A DNA stretch of 39,783 nucleotides from a virus. Positions 6,223 through 13,389 of the stretch are shown in pieces; position 1 is the first letter of the stretch; each line of letters begins with the position of its first letter. The stretch covers positions 1 to 39,783 of the IMG/VR virus record IMGVR_UViG_3300024262_000092; one strand, given 5' to 3'. The notes beneath the pieces are model-generated. The model did no database searches and was not told the DNA's origin. It was given only the letters and a program-made list of their open reading frames with translations. The position numbers and the translations under genes were made by a program.

Positions 6223-7443
6223 TTATTCCTTTATCATCCCGTCTTCGATTATCAATGAACATTCATCTGTTGTGCTTACCCTGGTTGCAATTATCTGAAG
6301 ATCCTCTTTCTCGGCCCATGCTGAGAACTCACGCAACTGATCCACGTCAAACTGTTCAGCCTTATCTACCAAGACAAATCCACACCCAGGGGCAATCTGT
6401 TTCCCAATTGAAGTAGCCACCTTTAACTGTTCGGATCCGCTCATACAATCCCAGGCTTGTCCGTTGTAAATTAACTCTCCGTTCTCAACAGTCAGACCAG
6501 GAAGGGGAAGGTTTGCAGATTCCAATAGCAGGAGCTTGGCCGATCTGACCTTCTCCAGGGCCTCGGTTCTCTCTTTAACCATCTTTTCCCAGGCATTAAC
6601 CTCAGACTTTTTTGTGTTCCTGGCTTGGTTCTCTCTGGCTTTTGCGCGAAGACTATCGTTCTCCGTAATTGCAGCTTGAATTGCCATGGTATCAGTAGGA
6701 GTTATGCCCTCAAGTTCTTTTACGAGCCTGTTTAAATCGCTTTCTCTTTTCCCTTGTTCAATCTGAAGTTTTGTTATCTGATCTTTGATGTTTTTAACAT
6801 CTTCTTTCGCTTCGTCTAAATGTTTTTCAACATCATTGATCCATTTATTCCTGGCATTTGCCGCGTTAAGTTTTTCTAATAAATCACCAGTATCCATGAT
6901 AATTCCAGGAACTTCAGAATGAAACGGCATTGTTCCAAGAAGAATCTTTTCCCGGTCATAATCTTTCTTCGCATCAGCCCGAGCCTCATACATCTGTTTT
7001 TCCCTGGCTTCCAACTTCGTCAGCTCATCACCAACCCCAATTACTTGCAGCAGGACCTCTGCTTTTTTGGCCGGTGTGGATTTCATGAACTCTGGAAGGT
7101 TAAGGGCAAATGTGGATATGAAATTATTCAGCAGGGTTTGAGATCCTTTTAATCCATCAGGATCAGTTACCCTCAGTGTGCCGTTCTTTCCAAATCTTTC
7201 CACTACCAGGCCGTTATTGAGAACTACTTTTGTATGCGCGTCCTCTCCGGTTTCAGTATTATTTGGATTACTCGGCCGGAACTTATCTCCCCCAAGTGTC
7301 CAGGCAATCGCATCCAGCGCGCTCGTCTTACCGGCATTGTTCTTCCCTCCCAAGGTAGTCATCCCCCCCGGTTTTAATTCAACCTTCAGGGCCTTAATCC
7401 GTTTTACATTCTCCAACTCGAACATGTTAATCTTTACACTCAT
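6223..7443 (-). CDS. SMC/RecF-like AAA ATPase, 406 aa
   Basis: The N-terminus has a Walker A (GGKNNAGKTSALDAIAW, residues about 32-48). A coiled-coil middle (about 130-300) follows, then a signature-like MSGSEQLKVATSI and a Walker B-like GFVLVDKAEQFD near the C-terminus. This is the architecture of phage-encoded RecF/SbcC-type ATPases that act in DNA repair, recombination or replication. The Walker B Asp is followed by Lys rather than Glu, so the usual catalytic Glu is displaced or absent. GGAGG precedes the ATG. It lies just after the initiator gene in the same operon. Confidence 0.8.
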   Translation of the reverse strand: MSVKINMFELENVKRIKALKVELKPGGMTTLGGKNNAGKTSALDAIAWTLGGDKFRPSNPNNTETGEDAHTKVVLNNGLVVERFGKNGTLRVTDPDGLKGSQTLLNNFISTFALNLPEFMKSTPAKKAEVLLQVIGVGDELTKLEAREKQMYEARADAKKDYDREKILLGTMPFHSEVPGIIMDTGDLLEKLNAANARNKWINDVEKHLDEAKEDVKNIKDQITKLQIEQGKRESDLNRLVKELEGITPTDTMAIQAAITENDSLRAKARENQARNTKKSEVNAWEKMVKERTEALEKVRSAKLLLLESANLPLPGLTVENGELIYNGQAWDCMSGSEQLKVATSIGKQIAPGCGFVLVDKAEQFDVDQLREFSAWAEKEDLQIIATRVSTTDECSLIIEDGMIKE

Positions 7444-7459
7444 GATTTTTCCTCCGTTT

Positions 7460-8314
7460 TTATAAAATTATTCCGATCCTTTTTAATATTGCCCTATACT
7501 TATTTGCCGTTTCCTTAATTTCCTCAATCTGTTCACGTTCATAACCGATGAATCCAGATTCTTCCAGTACATTTACCATCAGAATATATTCCTTGTAATC
7601 CTGGAGAAGCTTTTTCTTTGATCCAGTTTCTTCTGGTTTTACATGAGCCTCTTTACTCCCAGGATCCAATCTTTCAACTTCCGATGGTTTAAACGGGTTC
7701 CCTCTCGCTTTCTCTTCAACCGCTGCAATCACCCATTTAAGAATTGCATGGTAGTCAGATTTATATTTGACTCCCTTAGATTTTTTATGATTGTTGAGCA
7801 ATTCAATTATTTTATCCAACTTATCCTGGCCATGATGACCGAGTAATTTTTGATATTCGTCGCCAGTCAATCGAACTTCATCCAGGTAACGAGTTTTTTT
7901 CTTAATAGGTTTTTCCCTTATGGGAGGTTTCGCCTCTGCCTCTGCTTCTGAAGATTCTGCTTTTGCTTTTGCTTTTGCTTTTGGTGCGTCACATTGACTT
8001 CCATTTGACGCCATCTTGACGCCATCTTGACGCCAAGTGTCTTCAATAAACTGTAAGTCGGTGAATTTATTAAGGTTAGGTGCATCAGTCATAAAGCAAA
8101 GTTTTTGTAAAAGATCCGGTGACGCCGGAATGACGCCATCTTTATCAGCAGCAAGCAGCCACATGACAAGAAGTTGGCCGCGCTCCGCATCTGTCATGGA
8201 AATAAACTCCGGATTACGCAATATCCTACGATGAACTTTTATCCATGGCGGCTGTCCTCTGTCCCTCCGATACGTCTGCCACTTGTCCCAATTCTTTATT
8301 TTTAAACTGTCCAT
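7460..8314 (-). CDS. Replication initiation protein, 284 aa
   Basis: The N-terminal 90 residues (PPWIKVHRRILRNPEF...LLVMWLLAADKDGVIP) look like the winged-helix domain of phage replication initiators. A low-complexity linker (KAKAKAKAESSEAEAEAK, about 112-129) leads to a C-terminal domain with YKSDYHAILKWV, typical of initiators and replisome organisers that load the host helicase. The linker DNA holds hexamer repeats (GCTTTT four times, 7959-7982; GCCTCT-type, 7932-7949) and 11-bp iterons, so the origin probably lies inside the gene, as in lambda O. The start follows GGGAGAGAAG. Confidence 0.8.
   Translation of the reverse strand: MDSLKIKNWDKWQTYRRDRGQPPWIKVHRRILRNPEFISMTDAERGQLLVMWLLAADKDGVIPASPDLLQKLCFMTDAPNLNKFTDLQFIEDTWRQDGVKMASNGSQCDAPKAKAKAKAESSEAEAEAKPPIREKPIKKKTRYLDEVRLTGDEYQKLLGHHGQDKLDKIIELLNNHKKSKGVKYKSDYHAILKWVIAAVEEKARGNPFKPSEVERLDPGSKEAHVKPEETGSKKKLLQDYKEYILMVNVLEESGFIGYEREQIEEIKETANKYRAILKRIGIIL
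8005..8035. repeat. 11-bp iterons, candidate replication origin
   Basis: TTGACGCCA occurs at 8005-8013, 8016-8024 and 8027-8035, an exact 11-bp period. TGACGCC recurs at 8120-8126 and 8131-8137, again 11 bp apart, and an inverted GCGTCA lies just left at about 7986-7991. The array sits in the linker of the initiator gene. Eleven is not a multiple of three, so the repeats are unlikely to be kept for the protein; one helical turn spacing suits initiator binding. Confidence 0.6.
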
Positions 8315-8338
8315 CTTCTCTCCCTGGTCGGATTATTT

Positions 8339-8554
8339 TTATTTAACTTCTTCCTTCAGGGTTATAAAAAGGCGCGGATCAACCCCGAAGATATGACCAA
8401 ATTTCTCTGCATGGAAAACAGGTCGTTCATTCCGAAGGATCCCATTGAGACGCTGCGGAGAAAAGTTAATCTGTTTAGCCAACCAGGTTTGAGTCTGCCC
8501 AATCCGGTCTAACTCGTACTGAATTTTTTTAATATCAAGGCGTAAAACTTTCAT
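8339..8554 (-). CDS. Small HTH regulator A, 71 aa, leaderless
   Basis: A Cro/CI-type helix-turn-helix covers about residues 20-42 (QTQTWLAKQINFSPQRLNGI). The protein is Cro-sized. It is related to the second regulator at 14863-15111 (shared QT-TWLAK---FS-QRL--IL). The -10 box TATAAT ends only eight bases before the ATG and there is no ribosome site, so the mRNA is probably leaderless, like lambda cI from PRM. It is divergent to ssb and likely controls both directions. Confidence 0.85.
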   Translation of the reverse strand: MKVLRLDIKKIQYELDRIGQTQTWLAKQINFSPQRLNGILRNERPVFHAEKFGHIFGVDPRLFITLKEEVK

Positions 8555-8562
8555 AATGTGGA

Positions 8563-8591
8563 ATTATAAATAAACGTTTTTGCATAGTCAA
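8563..8591 (-). promoter_or_regulatory. Leftward promoter of regulator A and replication operon
   Basis: On the minus strand TTGACT (8591-8586) and TATAAT (8568-8563) are 17 bp apart. The +1 falls at the ATG of the regulator. Upstream, ATTTACTTGAC is identical to the sequence around the -35 of the promoter at 15199. Confidence 0.8.
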
Positions 8592-8592
8592 G

Positions 8593-8608
8593 TAAATAAT
8601 TTTATTTA
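8593..8608. promoter_or_regulatory. Operator-like inverted repeat
   Basis: TAAATAA (8593-8599) and TTATTTA (8602-8608) form a perfect seven-bp inverted repeat around TT. It lies directly upstream of the leftward -35 and 15 bp before the rightward -35, as expected of a shared operator for regulator A. Part of this symmetry could arise from AT-richness alone. Confidence 0.5.
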
Positions 8609-8622
8609 ATCAAAAAATTTTA

Positions 8623-8651
8623 TTGACATTAAAAAACAACCAGTTTATACT
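8623..8651 (+). promoter_or_regulatory. Rightward promoter of the ssb operon
   Basis: TTGACA (8623-8628), 17-bp spacer, TATACT (8646-8651): near consensus. The start is expected near 8658, leaving a leader of about 25 bases with CTGGAGGAAATT before the ATG at 8683. Confidence 0.85.
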
Positions 8652-8682
8652 TGTATTTTACAAATCACAACTGGAGGAAATT

Positions 8683-9228
8683 ATGGTAAACAAAGTAATT
8701 TTAGTAGGCAGGCTAACCCGAGATTCAGAGATTCGTTATACCTCATCAGGGACCCCTGTAGCGTCCTTCTCTATTGCTACTAATCAGAACTGGACTGATG
8801 CTGATGGCAAGCAGAAGACTGAAGTTGAGTTTCATAACATCGTTGCCTGGTCACGCCTTGCCGAAGTCTGTGAACAGTACTTGAAGAAAGGTAAACTGGT
8901 CTACATTGAAGGCCGGTTACAGACACAAAAATGGGATGACAAACAAGGGAATCCCAGATCGAAGGTTGAGGTTGTCGCCAATATTATGACCATGCTGGAC
9001 AGCAAGGACAGCCAGGATGACCAGGAAAAGCCAGACCCCGCAGCGAATGAGGTGGCTCCGAACTATCGACGGCCTGACTTGCCGGATGATGACTTGCTTG
9101 GCGACCTGACTGACAAGGGTTACATTGACATGGACGATGACGACATTCCGTTCATGTGGATTCTTCCAATAATTTTAGGAGGATATATATGTCATGTTCT
9201 AAGCGTTGCTTTAAATGTGGTTGTATAA
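8683..9228 (+). CDS. ssb: Single-stranded DNA-binding protein with C-terminal extension, 181 aa
   Basis: MVNKVILVGRLTRDSEIRYT opens a canonical bacterial-type OB fold (residues 1 to about 108), followed by an acidic, Pro-rich tail that reaches the standard tip MDDDDIPF at residue 157. In normal SSB the protein ends there. Here the frame runs on for 24 hydrophobic residues (starting MWILPIILGG) through the ribosome site and start of the HNH gene before TAA. The tip docks partner proteins, so the extension should mask it or bring SSB to membranes. AGGAGG-type site TGGAGGAAATT precedes the ATG. Confidence 0.93.
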   Translation: MVNKVILVGRLTRDSEIRYTSSGTPVASFSIATNQNWTDADGKQKTEVEFHNIVAWSRLAEVCEQYLKKGKLVYIEGRLQTQKWDDKQGNPRSKVEVVANIMTMLDSKDSQDDQEKPDPAANEVAPNYRRPDLPDDDLLGDLTDKGYIDMDDDDIPFMWILPIILGGYICHVLSVALNVVV

Positions 9229-9647
9229 AATCGCTTGATGAATTTTATGTTCATCGAAAGATGAAAGACGGGCATTTAAATAAGTGCAAAGATTGTACTA
9301 AAACTGATGTTACTAAAAATCGTCATAAAAACATTGAATATTTCAGAGCGTATGATCGACAAAGGGGAAGCAGACAAACAGTAGAACAAGTAAAAAAAAG
9401 AAGATCAGTAAACCCTGAAAAATATAAAGCTAATTCATCAGTTGGAAATGCTGTTAGAGATAGGCGCTTATTCAAGCCAGATATTTATTCTATGTGCGGA
9501 ATGAAACCAACTCGGTTACATGGACATCATGAAGATTATTCTAAGCCGCTTGAAGTGATTTGGGTATGCTCTATTTGTCATAAAAAATTACATTCAAAAA
9601 GAAGGGGGAACTATGGATCTTACACCAGAAAACAAGAAACACATTGA
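9189..9647 (+). CDS. Free-standing HNH endonuclease, 152 aa
   Basis: An N-terminal pair of CxxC motifs (CFKCG and CKDC) forms a likely zinc finger. The C-terminal LHGHHEDYSKPLEVIWVCSI followed by CHKKLH is an HNH nuclease core with its second zinc pair. This type is a common phage homing endonuclease. TAGGAGGA lies six bases before the ATG. The gene is visibly more AT-rich than its neighbours. Its start overlaps the extended end of ssb and its end overlaps the next gene by 35 bases, with the last 15 or so residues encoded by that gene's ribosome site and start. Both overlaps mark a recent insertion. Confidence 0.88.
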   Translation: MSCSKRCFKCGCIKSLDEFYVHRKMKDGHLNKCKDCTKTDVTKNRHKNIEYFRAYDRQRGSRQTVEQVKKRRSVNPEKYKANSSVGNAVRDRRLFKPDIYSMCGMKPTRLHGHHEDYSKPLEVIWVCSICHKKLHSKRRGNYGSYTRKQETH

Positions 9648-9816
9648 CAGCCTCAGCTATGAAGCCTTACTGCGGCATAATCGGTTCGCGCCAATTGGAG
9701 ATCCCTGGTTCCGGGGAGAGACGGGAACCTATTGGCTGGATCGAATGAATGAACTTCGGAACCTTCCCGAGACAGATCATGTCGGAGCATCCAAGCGGAT
9801 AGGATGGGATGGATAA
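9613..9816 (+). CDS. Conserved small phage protein, 67 aa
   Basis: MDLTPENKKHIDSLSYEALL followed by RHNRFAPIGDPWF and ending in DHVGASKRIGWDG belongs to a small family I recall from many phages, usually near replication genes; its function is not known to me. The start follows AAGAAGGGGGAACT, the same start region as in the left early arm, and lies inside the end of the HNH frame. Confidence 0.8.
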   Translation: MDLTPENKKHIDSLSYEALLRHNRFAPIGDPWFRGETGTYWLDRMNELRNLPETDHVGASKRIGWDG

Positions 9817-10230
9817 ATGGACATTAGAACATGCCCTCTATGTCGTGGTAAATGTAAAGTCTATGAGCCCATGGATAAATGTGAGAAGACTGATACCGAG
9901 ATAAAAGAACCGGCCTCAGTTGTTGCGATGAAATCTCATTGGGTATCCGGCTGCCCCTGCTGCCGCGGTGAAGGCGTTATCTATTTCGGTGAGGCATATC
10001 CTACCGCCGACCAGTTACGTGCCAGTAAGCGTGACTACAGGGGCATCTGTGAGGCTGATAGACTGGCCGAGACAGAGAGGCTGAAGGATCCTGCGTACCG
10101 AGAAAAGATTGCTGCCAATAAAGAAGCCCAGGCTGAAGCCCATGCCAGATTTGAGATAGAAAAAATTAAGAAGCATGGCAAGGCTATTCAAGCAATCAGG
10201 GAAGCTATTAAAAAAGCAGAAAGGATGTGA
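9817..10230 (+). CDS. Zinc-finger protein with coiled tail, 137 aa
   Basis: CPLCRGKC near residue 6 and CPCCRGEG near residue 48 are paired CxxCxG motifs, like a DnaJ-type zinc finger. The second half (RLAETERLKDPAYREKIAAN onwards) is a long charged helix. It may bind DNA or partner proteins; function unknown. It starts directly after the stop of the preceding gene. Confidence 0.7.
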   Translation: MDIRTCPLCRGKCKVYEPMDKCEKTDTEIKEPASVVAMKSHWVSGCPCCRGEGVIYFGEAYPTADQLRASKRDYRGICEADRLAETERLKDPAYREKIAANKEAQAEAHARFEIEKIKKHGKAIQAIREAIKKAERM

Positions 10231-10233
10231 GCT

Positions 10234-10593
10234 ATGAAACTTGAGATTGAAGTATCGGAAGAAACAGAAGCAACTGCCGAACCTTGGTGGTTAATTATTG
10301 ATCCGAGACAAATGCTAAGTCTGTCGTGTCACACTGTAGCGAGTATGATTACCGGCCCATTTTTCAGTAGAGAAGAAGCTGAGGATTTTCTTAAACGTAC
10401 TCGGTATAATTTTTCAAAACGTGCTTTTGTGTACTGCCATTCCGGATGCTACACAACGGTGTATCGAAATGCGTATAAAAAGGCATGGGCTGAACGGGAT
10501 AAAAACAAAGGCCAGGCAGAACGCCCGGCCCTTGTTCCAGAAAGAAGAAAATTATTAACGAAAAGGAGTATATCACGATGGATCAAGAATTGA
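10234..10593 (+). CDS. Conserved phage protein of unknown function, 119 aa
   Basis: EPWWLIIDPRQM near residue 16, SMITGPFFSREEAEDFLK and RAFVYCHSGCYTTVYRNAYK are blocks I recall from a phage family found in replication regions; no function known. The tail overlaps the next gene by 16 bases. Near its 3' end the DNA CCAGAAAGAAGAAAATTATT resembles the repeated early start region, as if an old leader had been absorbed into the frame. Confidence 0.75.
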   Translation: MKLEIEVSEETEATAEPWWLIIDPRQMLSLSCHTVASMITGPFFSREEAEDFLKRTRYNFSKRAFVYCHSGCYTTVYRNAYKKAWAERDKNKGQAERPALVPERRKLLTKRSISRWIKN

Positions 10594-11744
10594 TACAGGA
10601 AAATGAAAAAAGTTTTTTACCGGCAGTTGTCCACCAGGACGAGCTTACTCCGGAGCAAATTATTAAACAAGTCCAAAAGATTCAGACCATGCTGAAAGAA
10701 GTAATGATCAAAGATCAGCATTTTGGTATTATCCCCGGATGTGGAAATAAGCCATCCCTGCTTAAACCTGGAGCAGAAAAACTTTGTATGTTGTTTCGGC
10801 TGGCCCCGCAATATGAAGTTATTCAGACTGACCTTCCAGGGGATCATAGAGAATACAAGGTGATCACCAGGCTTTATCATATCCCTACAGGAAACTTTGT
10901 TGGAGCCGGAGTTGGGTGCTGCTCTACTAAGGAAAGTAAATATCGTTACCGTAATGCTTCTCGGGTGTGTCCTGTGTGTGGCGGTGAATATATCATCCAA
11001 GGGAAAAAAGAATATGGTGGCGGTTGGCTTTGCTTTGCAAAGAAAGGTGGATGCGGAGCCAAGTTTAATGACGGGGATCCGGTGATAGAAAAGCAGGTGG
11101 TTGGACAAATAGAGAATGAAGATCCGGCCGATCTGTATAACACCTGCTTTAAGATGGCTAAGAAACGTTCTCACGTTGACGCTACTCTCACAGCTACAGC
11201 GGCATCTGATATCTTCGCCCAGGATCTTGAGGATCTTCCTGAAGTAATAAGGCCAAAGGTTCAAGAAACAGAACCGGACAAACCGGACGCAAACCGGACG
11301 CAAACCGGACACAAACCGGACACCAAAAAGAAAGAAAAGGCCCCAGCCCCTACTGCCAAAACTGCCAAAAGTCCTGCCCCCGTCGCTACGAAAAATCGTA
11401 GTGAGAAAATGCAGCCGGTGAGGGACCTTGTTCCTCCCGGGCCTATTGAAACTGCTGCAAAAATAGGGGCCGATGAGTTGAAGAAAAAACAGGATGCCAT
11501 CCAAAGAACTTTGCTGGCAGGGTATATCGCTGAAAAGAACATTACCAAGAAAAAAGAAAAAGACTTTGGTGAATATCTCCGCGCTGCCGGGATCGGCCGC
11601 AAATACCTAATCAATAACTTTGAAAAAGTATATGCTCAGTTTGAAAAAGTTTACAATTCCCTTCCTCCGGAAGACGAAGATCCCTTGGCCGGAATAACTA
11701 GTGATGATCTCTTTGGATCAGGCGCGGAAAAGAGGCGACAATGA
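10578..11744 (+). CDS. Conserved phage protein with zinc ribbon, possible recombination function, 388 aa
   Basis: The core (about residues 20-220) contains DQHFGIIPGCGNKPSLLKPG and AEKLCMLFRLAPQYEV, then HIPTGNFVGAGVGCCSTKES, an inserted zinc ribbon (CPVCGG...CGAKF), and a helical KMAKKRSHVDATLTATAASD. I recall this core from phages close to ssb and recombinases; its helical end resembles single-strand annealing proteins (RecT/ERF/Rad52 type), an inference only. A Lys/Pro/Thr-rich linker (about 230-290) is encoded partly by 11-bp repeats (11272-11321). The end overlaps the radical SAM gene by ATGA. Preceded by AAAAGGAG. Confidence 0.7.
   Translation: MDQELIQENEKSFLPAVVHQDELTPEQIIKQVQKIQTMLKEVMIKDQHFGIIPGCGNKPSLLKPGAEKLCMLFRLAPQYEVIQTDLPGDHREYKVITRLYHIPTGNFVGAGVGCCSTKESKYRYRNASRVCPVCGGEYIIQGKKEYGGGWLCFAKKGGCGAKFNDGDPVIEKQVVGQIENEDPADLYNTCFKMAKKRSHVDATLTATAASDIFAQDLEDLPEVIRPKVQETEPDKPDANRTQTGHKPDTKKKEKAPAPTAKTAKSPAPVATKNRSEKMQPVRDLVPPGPIETAAKIGADELKKKQDAIQRTLLAGYIAEKNITKKKEKDFGEYLRAAGIGRKYLINNFEKVYAQFEKVYNSLPPEDEDPLAGITSDDLFGSGAEKRRQ
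11272..11321. repeat. Second 11-bp repeat array, AACCGGAC
   Basis: AACCGGAC starts at 11272, 11281, 11292, 11303 and 11314; the last four are spaced exactly 11 bp. The array lies in a disordered linker of the gene at 10578. An 11-bp unit shifts the reading frame at each copy, so it is DNA rather than peptide that repeats. Confidence 0.65.
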
Positions 11745-12469
11745 AAGCAATCTATAAACCCAAAGGCAAGGCCGCGGAATATGGTGAGTATGCAGTTAAT
11801 CTATATTCCGGATGTGTCCACGGATGTAAGTACTGTTATGTTCCAGGGTTGCTGAGAATAAGCAGGGAAGAATTTCGTTCCGGATTCAAACTTAGGCCGG
11901 GGATCCTGGAGCAGCTTGAGAAGGATGCCGCTAAACACCCCAAGGACAAGCCGGTATTCTTGAGCTTTACTTCAGACCCGTACCAGCCAGGGAATGATTT
12001 GCCAACCAGAGAAGCGTTGGAAATTTTAAACAAACATGAGATTCCTTTTATCATTCTTACAAAGGGGCCTTCTCGGGCAATACGAGATTTTGAGTTGTAT
12101 AAACCTGGAGATATGTATGGAGTTTCCTTGGTGTGTGATGATTCTACAATTCAGGAACCAGGAGCAGGTTTAACCAAACAAAGATTAATTTCATTATCAA
12201 TCGCAAGGGATATGGGTATAAGCACCTGGGTAAGTTTTGAACCGGTGATTGATCCAAGAGATACGCTTTTCTTGTTGACAATGGTTCTGCAAAATAAGCT
12301 GGCTGATTTCGTGAAGGTAGGGGCCTGCTCCGGTGGACATTCCAAAATAAAAACAAAAGCAGAATGGTTCAAGTTTTCTAATACCGTAGAACGTATCGCC
12401 AGTTATTATTCCGACACCCAGGTAATCTTAAAACAGGAATTGATAGATTTAGCAGAAGAAAGAAGGTAG
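11741..12469 (+). CDS. Radical SAM protein, spore photoproduct lyase-like, 242 aa
   Basis: SGCVHGCKYCYVPG (near residues 23-36) supplies the Cys that bind the 4Fe-4S cluster; the spacing is C-x3-C-x2-C. FLSFTSDPYQPGN, IPFIILTKGPSRA, MYGVSLVCDD and STWVSFEPVIDP follow in the order seen in COG1533 (SplB-like, annotated DNA repair photolyase) proteins. Phage copies of this group are known but their substrate is not established. It overlaps the upstream gene (ATGA) in the ssb operon, which fits a nucleic-acid role, for example DNA repair or base modification. Confidence 0.85.
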   Translation: MKAIYKPKGKAAEYGEYAVNLYSGCVHGCKYCYVPGLLRISREEFRSGFKLRPGILEQLEKDAAKHPKDKPVFLSFTSDPYQPGNDLPTREALEILNKHEIPFIILTKGPSRAIRDFELYKPGDMYGVSLVCDDSTIQEPGAGLTKQRLISLSIARDMGISTWVSFEPVIDPRDTLFLLTMVLQNKLADFVKVGACSGGHSKIKTKAEWFKFSNTVERIASYYSDTQVILKQELIDLAEERR

Positions 12470-12473
12470 TAAC

Positions 12474-12845
12474 ATGACTGAACAAGGTAATCTTTGGAAT
12501 GATATTAAACACCCCGAACCAATTAAGGGGCAAACTTATGAAGAAGCATTTAAACGCTTTAATGAGTTGAACCCTCATGTCCTTGCCATGATGGAACGAG
12601 AATCCTTGAAAATGAAAGATCACGTACCTGGATTGAAGCATATTGGAATAGACTTTATCTTTGCCAGGCTCCGTTGGTTATATGCGTTTACAACAGGCGG
12701 GGATAATTTTAAGTTGAACAATAACTTCAAGGCTTTTTATGCAAGGGAGTTGATGGATACCTGCCCGAGCCTAGAAGGGTTTTTCCATCTTCGGAATCAG
12801 CGATCAAGACACAAGATCATGAAGGTGGTTAAGATTATAGATTAA
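12474..12845 (+). CDS. Conserved phage protein of unknown function, 123 aa
   Basis: The blocks FNELNPHVLAMM, DFIFARLRWLYAF, FKLNNNFKAFYARELMDTCP and LEGFFHLRNQRSR match a phage family I recall from replication or early regions. It is all-helical and basic, plausibly DNA-binding; no function known. GAAAGAAGGTAG precedes the ATG. It ends the rightward operon just before a strong hairpin. Confidence 0.75.
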   Translation: MTEQGNLWNDIKHPEPIKGQTYEEAFKRFNELNPHVLAMMERESLKMKDHVPGLKHIGIDFIFARLRWLYAFTTGGDNFKLNNNFKAFYARELMDTCPSLEGFFHLRNQRSRHKIMKVVKIID

Positions 12846-12885
12846 CGGTCAACAAACAGTATGCTTTTCAGGTATGACCGTTATT

Positions 12886-12918
12886 CAGGGGCCGTCATGG
12901 TGGCGGCCCCTGCTTTTT
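12886..12918 (+). terminator. Terminator of the ssb operon
   Basis: CAGGGGCCG (12886-12894) pairs perfectly with CGGCCCCTG (12904-12912) around nine bases, followed by CTTTTT. It separates two convergent operons and points rightward; the reverse strand lacks a T tract. Confidence 0.85.
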
Positions 12919-13387
12919 ATAGGATAGAGCCCGATAGTTTCATCCGCTTGCCATCCCAGGGCAGTATCTGGATCTCGACAGATCCTTCCTTACCAGCATC
13001 GGCATATTGCTTACCGCTTCTTCCGTCCACGATCTGCTTATCATCCACATAGACAATACCTGACATGGCATCACAGACAAACTTGGCGTAGTTATCAAAG
13101 TCTCCCTTGGATGGATATGCTTTCATGGCTTTGTTGTTCAGCAGGTGAGAGAATTTACCAGCCCGGTAATGCTTCTTCGGCCTTTTGATATTGAAGATTA
13201 ACTCTGCTACCAAAGGGCCATCCAACAAGATCCACCCTGGATACTTGTTCATTTGTATATGCAACAACATTTTGAGAGTGATCTTTAGAGGCTCCTGTTC
13301 ATCGTAGGTTCCCCACCTTGTCACCCTGGCCCTGGCTGTGGGTACTGGCTCGAAAGGTATTTTGATTATCAGCGGTGCATGATCCAT
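12917..13387 (-). CDS. rusA: RusA-like Holliday junction resolvase, 156 aa
   Basis: Residues about 90-125 (PSKGDFDNYAKFVCDAMSGI followed by VYVDDKQIVDGRSGK) match the RusA signature K-x-D-x-D-N-x-x-K...D-A-x-x-G...D-D-x-Q-I, with the Asp residues that bind Mg. The N-terminal IPFEPVPTARARVTRWG is also typical. RusA-type enzymes cut branched DNA before packaging or in recombination. The start follows AAGGATAATT. It is last in the leftward operon of regulator B. Confidence 0.92.
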   Translation of the reverse strand: MDHAPLIIKIPFEPVPTARARVTRWGTYDEQEPLKITLKMLLHIQMNKYPGWILLDGPLVAELIFNIKRPKKHYRAGKFSHLLNNKAMKAYPSKGDFDNYAKFVCDAMSGIVYVDDKQIVDGRSGKQYADAGKEGSVEIQILPWDGKRMKLSGSIL

Positions 13388-13389
13388 AA

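Noticed and set aside
10617-11504. Long reverse frame of 295 codons
   Set aside because: Lies opposite a well supported gene; Cys, Phe and Leu-rich translation without domain pattern.
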